This document shows, piece after piece, positions 32,036 through 41,140 of a DNA stretch of 64,000 nt. The stretch's first letter is position 1. Every line of letters starts with the position of its first letter. Source of the stretch: Bacteroidales bacterium UBA4360 (GTDB taxonomy: Bacteria; Bacteroidota; Bacteroidia; Bacteroidales; UBA932); the NCBI GenBank assembly GCA_002393945.1, contig DGSO01000011.1:124001-188000 (forward strand), in the 5' to 3' direction. The position numbers were made by a program, and so were the translations under genes. Below the pieces are notes generated by a model. That model made no database searches. It was not told the DNA's origin and was given only the letters and a program-made list of their open reading frames with translations.

Positions 32036-34056
32036 TGCCCAGGGCGCTGCTTTCAATACTGCTTTTCATGGGACTTTCCTGTTATGCGCAGGAACGTCCC
32101 TATGCGCTTCTTCAGGGAGACACCCTGCGCCTTGGGAATGCCCTCGTCGAGAGGACCTTCCTCTGGAACGGGGGAGACCTCAAGACGATAGCCCTCACCC
32201 ATAAGGAAACCGGTACGGTGCGCCCTGTGGGCAATTCCAGGCCGGATTTCATCATCGGCAAACTGAAAGGGGAGGGCGGTGTCCTGGAGGTGAAGGAGGT
32301 GCCCGCCACGGTGACGGCGCCGGCGTGTCTTCTTGCCAGCGTCAGCTACAGCCTTGGCTCCACCCGGGTCAGAAGGGACTACCGTATCTATGCCGATGTC
32401 CCCGCAATCGCCTGCGACACTTACCTGAAGGGAACCCTTAGCGGGGACCTTGCCGGGAAGGCTGCATCGGCAGGGGATCACAAGAACATCGAATCTGCCG
32501 CCGACATGGCCTCCAAGGCCGTCTCAGGGGCTGTTCTGGACCACCTTGCCCTTGGCCCCGGCCACTGGAACTGCAAGGCGGTAAGTTTCCGCGACGTCAC
32601 CGACTGGAACAACAACCTCGTCTCTGCCGAAGAGTTCATCTCCTACCGCAAGGTGGGCTACAAGGGGAATATCCTCTTTGTCAATGACCTTCGCGGCGGA
32701 ATCTTCTTTCTCAAGGAAGCCCCCTGCCCGGACGTGCAGCCCGCATATCCCGGGGCCGATTTCACCTCGGACTTCGGCCATTTCCAGATAACCGGCCTTG
32801 GCATCAAGGCTGAAGACGTTACTCCGGATGGCTGGATCCGTCTTTACGGCGCCGTTACCGGCATTTATTCCGGAGGCGAAAAAGAGGCGCTGACAGCCCT
32901 CAGGGCCTATCAGAAGACCGTCCGCACGGCAGAGGACATGATAATGATGAACACCTGGGGAGACCGCAGCCAGGACTCCAGGGTTAACGAGGCCTTCTGC
33001 CTCCAGGAACTGGAAAAGGCCGCAAGGCTTGGCATTACCGTCTTCCAGATAGACGACGGCTGGCAGAGCGGCCGGAGCCCCAATTCCAAGAAGGCGGGCG
33101 GCTCGTTCAAGAACATCTGGGACAATCCCCTCTACTGGACTCCCGACCCGGAAAAATACCCCCGCGGCCTTGACCCCGTAGTGAAAAAAGCCCGTGAACT
33201 GGGCATGGAACTTGGCCTCTGGTACAACCCCAGCATCCAGAACGATTTTGCCGACTGGGAAAAAGACGCCGATGCCATAGCGGGCCTGTACCGCACCTAC
33301 GGAATCCGTATCTTCAAGATAGACGGGCTCCAGATTCCCGGCAAAAAGGCCGAGGAGAACCTCCGCAGGCTCTTTGACAGGGTGCTTGCAGAAACCGGCG
33401 GCGCAGTGGTTTTCAACCTTGACGCTACTGCAGGCCGCCGTCCAGGCTATCACTGGTTCGGGGAATACGGCAACATCTTCCTGGAGAACCGCTATACCGA
33501 CTGGGGAAACTACTACCCTTACCAGACACTGAGGAACCTGTGGATGCTAAGCCGATATGTTCCGGCCGAAAAGCTCCAGATTGAGTTCCTGAACAATTGG
33601 CGCAATGCCGACAAATATCCCTCCGGAGACCCTTACGCCCCTGCAAACTACTCGTTCGAGTACCTTGCGGCAATCACGTTCGCAGGCCAGCCGCTTGCCT
33701 GGATGGAGGCCTCAAACCTGCCGGAAGAAGCCTTCAAGGCGGGGGAACTGATCAGGGAATACGCATCGGTGATGAAGGATTTCCACTCGGGCGTGATTCT
33801 TCCTGTGGGCGAAGAACCGTCCGGCCATTCCTGGACCGGATTCCAGTCGGATTCCGGCTACCTGCTTGTCTACAGGGAGGATACTCCAACCGAAGAGGGC
33901 AGGCTCAAAACATGGCTTCCTGCCGGCGCCAAAGTGCGCCTCACTCCCGTTCTTGGCAGCGGTAAAAAGACCCGCGTGAAGGTTGCAGAAGACGGAACCA
34001 TCTGTCTGAAGCTTTCAGAGAAAAACAGTTTTGCTTTGTACAAGTATAGCTATTGA
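32032..34056 (+). CDS. GH36 family alpha-galactosidase
   Basis: The 674-residue exported enzyme (the start is at 32032 or the adjacent ATG at 32035) has an N-terminal sandwich domain, a catalytic barrel with ITVFQIDDGWQ and ELGMELGLWYNP, and the nucleophile D431 in IFKIDG. A C-terminal beta domain completes it. These are hallmarks of GH36/clan D alpha-galactosidases, which hydrolyse terminal alpha-galactose; a few relatives act on alpha-N-acetylgalactosamine. It shares an ATGA overlap with the oxidoreductase and is followed after 1 base by the SGNH gene. It shows that the substrate probably carries alpha-galactosyl side groups. Confidence 0.88.
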   Translation: MMPRALLSILLFMGLSCYAQERPYALLQGDTLRLGNALVERTFLWNGGDLKTIALTHKETGTVRPVGNSRPDFIIGKLKGEGGVLEVKEVPATVTAPACLLASVSYSLGSTRVRRDYRIYADVPAIACDTYLKGTLSGDLAGKAASAGDHKNIESAADMASKAVSGAVLDHLALGPGHWNCKAVSFRDVTDWNNNLVSAEEFISYRKVGYKGNILFVNDLRGGIFFLKEAPCPDVQPAYPGADFTSDFGHFQITGLGIKAEDVTPDGWIRLYGAVTGIYSGGEKEALTALRAYQKTVRTAEDMIMMNTWGDRSQDSRVNEAFCLQELEKAARLGITVFQIDDGWQSGRSPNSKKAGGSFKNIWDNPLYWTPDPEKYPRGLDPVVKKARELGMELGLWYNPSIQNDFADWEKDADAIAGLYRTYGIRIFKIDGLQIPGKKAEENLRRLFDRVLAETGGAVVFNLDATAGRRPGYHWFGEYGNIFLENRYTDWGNYYPYQTLRNLWMLSRYVPAEKLQIEFLNNWRNADKYPSGDPYAPANYSFEYLAAITFAGQPLAWMEASNLPEEAFKAGELIREYASVMKDFHSGVILPVGEEPSGHSWTGFQSDSGYLLVYREDTPTEEGRLKTWLPAGAKVRLTPVLGSGKKTRVKVAEDGTICLKLSEKNSFALYKYSY

Positions 34057-34057
34057 T

Positions 34058-35689
34058 ATGAAAATGAATTATTTACTGACTATTATCCTGGCATTTGCCC
34101 TTGGCATGCAGGGCTGCAAGCCCGAAGCTGCTCCCGTAACCACCCCTGAGGAACAGACGGAGGAACCCGGCACCGACGAACCCGGTACCGATGAACCCGG
34201 TACTGACGAACCTGGCACTGACGAACCTGGCACTGACGAACCTGGTACTGACGAGCCCGGCACGGATGAACCCCAGCCGTCCGACGGCATCCTGAGGATA
34301 CTTGCCATAGGAAACAGTTTCTCACAGGACGCCGTGGAGCAGTATCTGTGGAATCTTTTCGATGCGGCGGGTCAGAAGGTTATAATCGGCAACATGTATA
34401 TTGGCGGATGCACGCTGGAGACGCATTACAAGAACTCCGTTTCAGACGAGGGCAAGTACTATTACCGCAAGGTGGTGGACGGCACCAAGACGGAAACTGC
34501 CAACACCTCCCTGTCACAGGGCCTTGCAGACGAGCCATGGGATATAGTGACCTTCCAGCAGGCCAGCGGCTCATCGGGCATTGCAAGCACCTACGAGCCC
34601 TTCCTGGGAGACCTTATCACCTACGTGAAAGGCAAGACCAAGTCAGGCGTGAAGTTCTACTTCCATGAGACCTGGTCTTATGCCGCCACCTCCGACCATT
34701 CCGAGTTCCCCAAGTACGACAGGAACCAGATTACGATGTACAACGCCATAGTTGACGCCGTAAAGACCGCCATGGCCGCGCACCCAGAACTTGTTGGCGT
34801 AATCCCTTCTGGCACCGCCGTCCAGAACGGCCGCACCTCCTGGCTGGGAGACAGCTTCAACCGTGACGGATACCATCTGGAAGTCACCTACGGCCGTTTC
34901 ACAGCCGCCTGCACCTGGTATGAGACCATCTCCGGAAACGATGTAAGGGAGAACCCCTGGCATCATGAGAACATCAACGACAACCAGTCGGCGGTAGCAA
35001 AGGCGGCGGCCCACGCTGCCTGCCTGAAGCCATATGAGATTACGGAACTCACGGAGTACAAGACTCCTCCCGTGGAAGATTCCGCTTTTGAGTATCCCGT
35101 GCAGATTGACTTTGGCGGAGGTTCCACAGCAACCCCCGCAGACTGGACGCGCGTAGCCTCCTACAGCATCACAGCTCCTGTCTATCTGAATAATACCCAA
35201 GGCAAGATCTCATCTCTGAGCATCACCGCCCTCGAAGGTTTCAGCGAGTCCTACAACGGTGTGGGAGGCGAACCTGACCTTTCCATCAACATCGGCAGTT
35301 ACAGTTTTGTAAAGGGAGTATGGTCCGACGGCCTTCTTCTCAAGGGAACCAAGGAAAAGGGCGACGTGGGCCCCGCCAAGGTGGTCATTTCCGGCTTTGA
35401 CAGTTCCCTCACCTACGACTTTGACCTTCTTGCCGTGCGTTTCAACGGCAGTGCCGATGCCCGTGAGTGCGAATATACCCTAACCGGCGCATCCCGCAGT
35501 GAAACGAAGAACATCTTCCCCGGCCTCAAGACATACACCGGAAGCGAGGATGTTTCCGGCTATCTCGTTAACTTTGCAGACGTGGCGCCTTCGGCCGACG
35601 GCACCGTTACCGTGGAGATTCTTGGAAAGGATACCAAGAAGGCCGCCGACGCACTCATAAACGCACTTGTTATCAAAAAGCACCAGTAA
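34058..35689 (+). CDS. DUF4886 SGNH-type hydrolase with repeat linker and C-terminal shared module
   Basis: The start at 34058 gives a lipoprotein signal (FALGMQGC); the ATG at 34031 lies inside the GH36 gene. Domain order over 543 residues: lipoprotein anchor; seven EPGTD repeats (residues 36-70, bases 34163-34267); an SGNH-like domain of the DUF4886 type with S87 in IGNSFSQDA and DGYHLE near its end; then the C-terminal module (about 345-543; VVISGFDSSLTYDFDL, VRFNGSADARE), shared with the proteins at 23001 and 24841. DUF4886 proteins are thought to be carbohydrate esterases. The spacer would hold the enzyme away from the outer membrane. Confidence 0.78.
   Translation: MKMNYLLTIILAFALGMQGCKPEAAPVTTPEEQTEEPGTDEPGTDEPGTDEPGTDEPGTDEPGTDEPGTDEPQPSDGILRILAIGNSFSQDAVEQYLWNLFDAAGQKVIIGNMYIGGCTLETHYKNSVSDEGKYYYRKVVDGTKTETANTSLSQGLADEPWDIVTFQQASGSSGIASTYEPFLGDLITYVKGKTKSGVKFYFHETWSYAATSDHSEFPKYDRNQITMYNAIVDAVKTAMAAHPELVGVIPSGTAVQNGRTSWLGDSFNRDGYHLEVTYGRFTAACTWYETISGNDVRENPWHHENINDNQSAVAKAAAHAACLKPYEITELTEYKTPPVEDSAFEYPVQIDFGGGSTATPADWTRVASYSITAPVYLNNTQGKISSLSITALEGFSESYNGVGGEPDLSINIGSYSFVKGVWSDGLLLKGTKEKGDVGPAKVVISGFDSSLTYDFDLLAVRFNGSADARECEYTLTGASRSETKNIFPGLKTYTGSEDVSGYLVNFADVAPSADGTVTVEILGKDTKKAADALINALVIKKHQ
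34163..34267 (+). repeat. seven 15-base tandem repeats coding EPGTD
   Basis: Seven in-frame copies of a 15-base unit encode Glu-Pro-Gly-Thr-Asp. Copies differ mainly at third codon positions. The array makes the membrane-proximal spacer of the DUF4886 protein and is likely to vary in copy number between strains. Confidence 0.95.
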
Positions 35690-35692
35690 GAG

Positions 35693-38600
35693 ATGAAACT
35701 ACTCCTTCTTGTCCTGAGCCTCATAGTGAATCCTTATGCCCGTGAAGGGATATCCCTTGACGGAAAGTGGCAGGCCATAGTAGACCAGTATGATACCGGT
35801 ACCGGGAAAAAGCTGTTCCTGGACCGCCAGCCATCCTCCAAGACCGAATTCCTGGAATTCAGCTGGAGCGGTGGGCTGGAACTGGATGTTCCGGGAGACT
35901 GGAACCACCAGGATGAAAGCCTGCGCTGGTATGAAGGGACCGTATGGTACTCCCGCCATTTCAATGCCTCCCGTGAGGAAGGCCGCCGGCGTATCCTGTA
36001 TTTCGCGGGCGTGAGCATGAGATGCAGCGTGTGGCTCAACGGAGAGAAGGTGGCAGAGCACGACGGCTCGTTCACCCCTTTCCAGGCCGATGTCACCGCC
36101 CTCCTCAGGGAAGGGGACAACTTCATCGCTCTCAAGGTAGACAACAAACGCCGTCCGGAGGCCATTCCGGCCATGTCCTTCGACTGGTGGAATTACGGCG
36201 GAATCACCCGTGAAGTCATGCTCCTGAGCGTTCCTGAGGTGCATATATCGGACTATTTCATCCGTCTTCAGAAGGGCACGGCAGACAGGATAGAGGCAGA
36301 GGTGCAGCTTTCCGCCCCCGCCGCCGGGCAGACCGTGCTTGTGGAAATCCCCGCCCTCAAAATCAAGGGCAAACTCACTGCCGATTCCACCGGGAAGGCT
36401 TCCGGCACTTTCAAGGCTAAAAAACTCAAGCTGTGGGAGCCTCTGAACCCCAGCCTATACGATGTCAGAATCACCTCCGGAGAGGACTCCGTGGCCGACA
36501 GGATAGGCTTCAGGGAGATATCGACACGGGGGACCAAGGTGCTGGTAAACGGGAAGGAGACCTTCCTCAGAAGCATTTCCTTCCATGAGGAGATACCCAT
36601 GGAAAAACGCCGCGCCGTGAGTGTGGAGGATGCCCGCACCCTGGTTGACGCCGCGCTTGAACTGGGCTGCAATACCATCCGCCTGGCGCATTATCCCCAG
36701 AGCGAGCGTATAGTCCGTTATGCCGAGGAGAAAGGCCTCCTCATCTGGGAGGAAATCCCCCTCTGGCAGGGAATCGACTTCTCCAGTGCCGATACTTACA
36801 AAAAGGCCGAGACCTACCTTTCAGAGATGATAGCCCGTGACAGGAACCGCTGCGCGATAGGCTTTTGGAGCATTTCCAACGAGACCCGTCCCGCACCGGA
36901 GCGCGACGCCTTCCTGAGCCGCCTGCTGGACTACGGAAGGGGGCTGGACTCCTCCAGGCTCTTTGCATCGGCCTTCGATGTGGCCTATTATATTCCCGAG
37001 GCCGACGAGTTCCGGATGAAGGACGATTTTGCTGGGAAGCTGGACGTTATCGGCATAAACAAATACATGGGCTGGTATACGCCGTGGCCGAAAGCCGCCG
37101 CAGAGCTTCGCTGGAACGTATTTCCGGACAAGCCCCTTGTCATAAGCGAGTTCGGCTGCGAGGCCCTTGCCGGAAGGACGGGAGATGCCGACGTGGCCGG
37201 CTCCTGGAGCGAGGATTACCAGGCGGCACTCTACAGGGACAATCTTGTTATGTTCGGCAATATTCCCAACCTTGCGGGAGTGTCGCCATGGGTGCTATTT
37301 GACTTCCTGAGCCCCTACAGGCAGCATCCTGTGAACCAGAGCTGGTTCAACAGAAAGGGCCTGCTGTCGGACAAGGGCAGGAAGAAAAAGGCCTGGTATA
37401 TAATGCGAGAGTACTATACGGGAGAGGCGCCGGCAAGCTATAAGGATGCATCGGCCCCGGAGGAGTTTCGAGTGGAGGACCTTCTTTCCAGGATGACGCT
37501 GCGGGAGAAGGTGATGCAGCTGAACCAGTATACCATCGGCAGGAATGACAATGTGAACAATATAGGGGAGGCGGTGCTCAACGTACCGGCCGAAATTGGC
37601 TCCCTTATTTATTTCGCAGAGGATCCAACCCTTCGCAACGCCATGCAGAAAAGGGCCGTGGAGGAGTCCCGGCTGGGCATTCCTATCCTTTTCGGTTATG
37701 ACGACATCCACGGGTTCAAGACCCTTTACCAGATTTCGCTGGGGCAGGCCTGCTCCTGGAATCCCGGCCTTGTGGAGAGGATGTGCGCACATTCGGCCCG
37801 TGAGGCCCGCCGGAGCGGCGTAGACTGGACTTTCTCTCCCATGATTGACGTGGCGCGCGACCCCCGCTGGGGCCGCGTTGCAGAAGGCTACGGGGAAGAC
37901 CCGTATCTGAACGGCGTCTATGGTGCAGCCTCGGTAAGGGGCTATCAGGGCGCCGGACTGGACACCTTCGACGCAGTTGCCGCATGCCTTAAGCACTATG
38001 TGGGATATGGCGCGTCCGAGGCCGGACGTGACTATGTCTACACCGAAATATCGCGTCCTACGCTCTGGAACACCTATCTTTATCCTTACAAGATGAGTCT
38101 GGAGGCGGGCGCGGTTTCGCTTATGAGCTCGTTCAACGATATCAGCGGCGTTCCCGGCTCTGCTAACCGGTACACCCTTACGGATGTCCTTCGCGGGGAG
38201 TGGGGCTTCGACGGCCTTGTGGTCTCCGACTGGGATGCCGTGAAGCAGCTTATCAACCAGGGCTACAGCGCAACGCTCAGGGAGGCGTCGGCCGTGGCTC
38301 TCGAGGCCGGGGTGGACATCGACATGATGTCCCACGGCTACGACACTTACCTTGAGGACCTGGTGAATTCTGGCGAGCTTTCCATGGATGTGGTCGATGA
38401 GGCAGTGAGGCGCGTTCTGCGCGTGAAATTCCGCCTTGGACTGTTTGAGAACCCTTATACGCCGGAGAGCGAACGTTCAGAGCGTTTCTTCCTCCCGGAA
38501 GCCATGGCAACGGCCTCTGAACTTGCCGCCGAATCCATGGTCCTCCTGAAAAACAACGGCATCCTGCCCCTGTCAGGCCAGTCCCGCATTGCCGTGGTGG

Positions 38601-39511
38601 GCCCGCTTGCCGACAACCCCCAGGACCTCATGGGCAATTGGAAAGGCCACTCGGAACCCTCTGAGGTTGAGACCTTCCTCTCCGGAATCCGCCGTGAATT
38701 CTCCGGTGCCGATGTCCGCTACTCCGAAGACGCCCTCTCCCTTGCCTCCTGGGCCGATGTCATCATCCTATGCCTTGGAGAAAAGTACAACTGGAGCGGG
38801 GAAAACACCTCCCGTAGCTCCATCTCCCTGCCTTTTGAGCAGGAAGAACTGCTCCGGCAGCTCAAGGCTACGGGAAAGCCTGTGGTAGTAACACTTACCA
38901 ATGGCCGCCCCTTGGAACTCCCCCGTGTGGACGCCCTTGCCGATGCCATCATAGAGACCTGGCAGCCGGGCTGCAACGGGGCCGGCGCCCTTGCCGGAAT
39001 ACTGAGCGGCAGGATATGCCCTTCCGGGAAACTTGCCATCACTTTCCCTTATTCCGCAGGGCAGATTCCAATCTATTACGACAGGCACAAATCCGGCCGC
39101 AGGGGCAATCAGGGCATATACAAGGACATAACTTCCAACCCTCTGTATCCTTTCGGCTACGGCCTCAGCTACACTACTTTCTCTTACGGAGAGCCCCACG
39201 TTGTGGGCACGGCTTCTCTGAATGAGCCTTTCACCGTTGAGGTCTCCGTTACCAACACCGGTTCCGTAGACGCCAAAGAGGCGGTCCTCTGGTACGTAAG
39301 TGACCCTTACTGCTCCGTGGTCACCCGTCCCGAGAAAGAGCTCAAATTCTTTGAAAAGAAGCTCATCAAGGCCGGAGCTACGGAGGTCTTCCGTTTTGAA
39401 GTGGACCCTTCACGGGATCTCGGCTATCTGGACGGTGACGGAAAATATATCCTGGAAGGCGGTGAGTTCCACATCATTGCAGGCAACAAGGACCTCAAAC
39501 TGGTTCTGTGA
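35693..39511 (+). CDS. GH2-GH3 fusion glycosidase
   Basis: This 1272-residue protein joins two whole glycosidases. The N-terminal GH2 part (about 1-580) has the sugar-binding domain (GDWNHQDESLRWYEGTVWYSR), an Ig-like domain and a catalytic barrel with acid/base E397 in SISNET and nucleophile E486 in VISEFG. The C-terminal GH3 part (about 590-1272) has IPILFGYDDIHGF, AEGYGEDPYLNG, nucleophile D846 in LVVSDWD and a fibronectin-like end. Both sets of catalytic residues are intact, and no stop or frame break lies between them. The signal peptide is short but plausible. Sequential cleavage of two beta-linkages in one polymer is the natural inference. Confidence 0.93.
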   Translation: MKLLLLVLSLIVNPYAREGISLDGKWQAIVDQYDTGTGKKLFLDRQPSSKTEFLEFSWSGGLELDVPGDWNHQDESLRWYEGTVWYSRHFNASREEGRRRILYFAGVSMRCSVWLNGEKVAEHDGSFTPFQADVTALLREGDNFIALKVDNKRRPEAIPAMSFDWWNYGGITREVMLLSVPEVHISDYFIRLQKGTADRIEAEVQLSAPAAGQTVLVEIPALKIKGKLTADSTGKASGTFKAKKLKLWEPLNPSLYDVRITSGEDSVADRIGFREISTRGTKVLVNGKETFLRSISFHEEIPMEKRRAVSVEDARTLVDAALELGCNTIRLAHYPQSERIVRYAEEKGLLIWEEIPLWQGIDFSSADTYKKAETYLSEMIARDRNRCAIGFWSISNETRPAPERDAFLSRLLDYGRGLDSSRLFASAFDVAYYIPEADEFRMKDDFAGKLDVIGINKYMGWYTPWPKAAAELRWNVFPDKPLVISEFGCEALAGRTGDADVAGSWSEDYQAALYRDNLVMFGNIPNLAGVSPWVLFDFLSPYRQHPVNQSWFNRKGLLSDKGRKKKAWYIMREYYTGEAPASYKDASAPEEFRVEDLLSRMTLREKVMQLNQYTIGRNDNVNNIGEAVLNVPAEIGSLIYFAEDPTLRNAMQKRAVEESRLGIPILFGYDDIHGFKTLYQISLGQACSWNPGLVERMCAHSAREARRSGVDWTFSPMIDVARDPRWGRVAEGYGEDPYLNGVYGAASVRGYQGAGLDTFDAVAACLKHYVGYGASEAGRDYVYTEISRPTLWNTYLYPYKMSLEAGAVSLMSSFNDISGVPGSANRYTLTDVLRGEWGFDGLVVSDWDAVKQLINQGYSATLREASAVALEAGVDIDMMSHGYDTYLEDLVNSGELSMDVVDEAVRRVLRVKFRLGLFENPYTPESERSERFFLPEAMATASELAAESMVLLKNNGILPLSGQSRIAVVGPLADNPQDLMGNWKGHSEPSEVETFLSGIRREFSGADVRYSEDALSLASWADVIILCLGEKYNWSGENTSRSSISLPFEQEELLRQLKATGKPVVVTLTNGRPLELPRVDALADAIIETWQPGCNGAGALAGILSGRICPSGKLAITFPYSAGQIPIYYDRHKSGRRGNQGIYKDITSNPLYPFGYGLSYTTFSYGEPHVVGTASLNEPFTVEVSVTNTGSVDAKEAVLWYVSDPYCSVVTRPEKELKFFEKKLIKAGATEVFRFEVDPSRDLGYLDGDGKYILEGGEFHIIAGNKDLKLVL

Positions 39512-39517
39512 GAGCGA

Positions 39518-39548
39518 TTGGATTTAAGGAGTAGAATACTTATCTTTG
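39518..39548 (+). promoter_or_regulatory. possible promoter directly at the tandem-SGNH start codon
   Basis: TTG at 39518-39520 and TATCTTTG at 39541-39548 are 20 bases apart, matching the consensus. The box ends 4 bases before the ATG at 39553, so a transcript from here would be leaderless or nearly so. Confidence 0.45.
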
Positions 39549-39552
39549 GGAT

Positions 39553-40929
39553 ATGAAAAAGACTGCTATAACCGCGGCGCTTGCGCTGCTTATTACATTC
39601 TGCGCGGGTGCGCAGGGGACTATGACATCCATCATCCGCAGCTGGGGATTCATAGGAGACAGCCTTTCCAGCGGGGAGATGGAGTGCTATGCCCCTGGAC
39701 AGGAAAAGGTGAGTTATGTAGACATGTACGAGTATTCCTGGGGGCAGCAGCTGTGCCGCCTCACAGGGAGCGAGGGCTGGAACTTCTCCAATGGCGGTCA
39801 GACAGCTCAGGGCTGGCTGTCGGACCTCAAGAGCGAGCGCGGCTGGGGCTATGCGCAGTCCCATCCCAAGCAGGCATACATCATAGCCCTGGGCGCAAAT
39901 GACTTCCGCAGGTGTACGCGCGGAGATGAAGGCTACACGCTGGAAAGCTACCGGAGTGCGATGGGAAGGATAGTCAAAGGGCTCAAGTCGGTGCAGCCCA
40001 AGGCAAGGATTTTCATCCTTACCCGCCCCAGGGACACCCGCCTGGGCGATTATTCCTACGACAAGTGGAACGACGTGGTCCGGGACCTTGCATCGGCAAA
40101 CAAGTATGTATATGTGGTGGATATGTTCAGGGACGCGCCTGTCTACGATGAGGCCTTCAGGGAGAAGTATTTCATGAACGGGCACATGTCCGCCGCGGGT
40201 TATCTGTGGACGTCGATGTACCTTAACGTGGCCATCGGCAAAATCATTGAGGACAATCCCCAGGATTTCCGCGACATGGCCCTTGTGGGGACGTCGTGGA
40301 GCGCAACCCCGGGAAAGGTGCCGCAGCTGGGCGGAGACTGGGCCAAATTCGGCCGATATGCATCGGACAACGCCGCCGTGAAGGCAAGCCCCAAGGCCGT
40401 CCTTTTCGGTGATTCCATAACCCAGGGCTGGGCTTCCTCCGACCCGGCCTGGTTCAAGGAGCATAATTTCCTGGGCCGCGGAATCAGCGGTCAGACCACC
40501 TCCGAAATGCTTGTCCGCTTCCGTGCCGATGTGATCGACCTCCACCCCAAATACGTGGTCATCCTTGCCGGCATCAACGACATAGCCCAGAATAACGGGT
40601 ATATATCGGTAGAGAATGTATTCGGCAATATAGTGTCGATGGTGGAGCTGGCCAAGGCGGCCAAGATAAAGCCGGTGCTCTGTACGGTACTGCCAGCAGG
40701 TGAAATTGGCTGGCGTCCGCTTCTGGGAGACCCCCGTCCGCAGATTGCCAGGCTGAACGCCATGCTCAAGGAGTATGCGAAGTCCTCCAGGATTCCCCTT
40801 GTTGACTATCACTCAGCCATGAGGGATAATGCCGATGCCCTTGACCTCAAGTACCAGAAAGACGCCGTACACCCTTCCCTTGATGGTTACAAGGTGATGG
40901 AATCCCTTGTGCTTCCGGTTCTAAAATAG
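39553..40929 (+). CDS. tandem SGNH/GDSL hydrolase
   Basis: The 458-residue exported protein (signal ends near AGAQ) contains two SGNH folds. Domain 1 (about 25-235) has S37 in FIGDSLSSG, N116 in LGAND and H211 in NGHMS, but the usual Asp three residues before the His is Met208, so its catalytic triad may be incomplete. Domain 2 (about 270-458) has S288 in FGDSITQGW, N342 in GIND and D437-x2-H440 in DAVHPSLDGY, a full set. SGNH enzymes in PULs remove acetyl or other ester groups from glycans. It is the last PUL gene and may also have its own promoter. Confidence 0.85.
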   Translation: MKKTAITAALALLITFCAGAQGTMTSIIRSWGFIGDSLSSGEMECYAPGQEKVSYVDMYEYSWGQQLCRLTGSEGWNFSNGGQTAQGWLSDLKSERGWGYAQSHPKQAYIIALGANDFRRCTRGDEGYTLESYRSAMGRIVKGLKSVQPKARIFILTRPRDTRLGDYSYDKWNDVVRDLASANKYVYVVDMFRDAPVYDEAFREKYFMNGHMSAAGYLWTSMYLNVAIGKIIEDNPQDFRDMALVGTSWSATPGKVPQLGGDWAKFGRYASDNAAVKASPKAVLFGDSITQGWASSDPAWFKEHNFLGRGISGQTTSEMLVRFRADVIDLHPKYVVILAGINDIAQNNGYISVENVFGNIVSMVELAKAAKIKPVLCTVLPAGEIGWRPLLGDPRPQIARLNAMLKEYAKSSRIPLVDYHSAMRDNADALDLKYQKDAVHPSLDGYKVMESLVLPVLK

Positions 40930-40953
40930 GGGAGGCCCAAAGTACTCAAGGCT

Positions 40954-41065
40954 ATTCAAACCACCGTTTTTTGCTGTACAAGGCCGAAAACGGTGGTTTG
41001 GCTATGTTTAAACCCCGCCAAACCACCAAAAACGCCCTCCCGGGGCCAAAAGTGGTGGTTTGAAT
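40954..41065. repeat. nested palindromic element with four CAAACCACC copies
   Basis: CAAACCACC occurs four times in alternating orientation. Hairpin 1 is a perfect 14-base match (40957-40970 with 40987-41000). Hairpin 2 is a perfect 10-base match (41019-41028 with 41053-41062). The outermost copies also pair perfectly over 12 bases (40954-40965 with 41054-41065). It lies 24 bases after the PUL stop, between convergent transcripts. No T-run is present. It may end or protect transcripts from both sides, or be a repeat family like REP elements. Confidence 0.8.
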
Positions 41066-41093
41066 GTATCCAGGCGCCATCAGGCAACCCGAG

Positions 41094-41135
41094 GAAAAAA
41101 ACAAAAGCGCACCGGATAGATTGCCGATGCGCTTT
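41094..41135 (-). terminator. intrinsic terminator of tRNA-Val
   Basis: On the minus strand AAAGCGCA (41135-41128) pairs perfectly with TGCGCTTT (41111-41104), and a T-rich run TTGTTTTTTT follows. It begins 5 bases after the tRNA 3' end. Confidence 0.85.
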
Positions 41136-41140
41136 CGATG

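Noticed and set aside
37400..37480. Possible missed stop or frameshift joining GH2 and GH3
   Set aside because: The frame is continuous through the junction, both domains keep catalytic residues, and no second start with a signal peptide is seen at the GH3 boundary.
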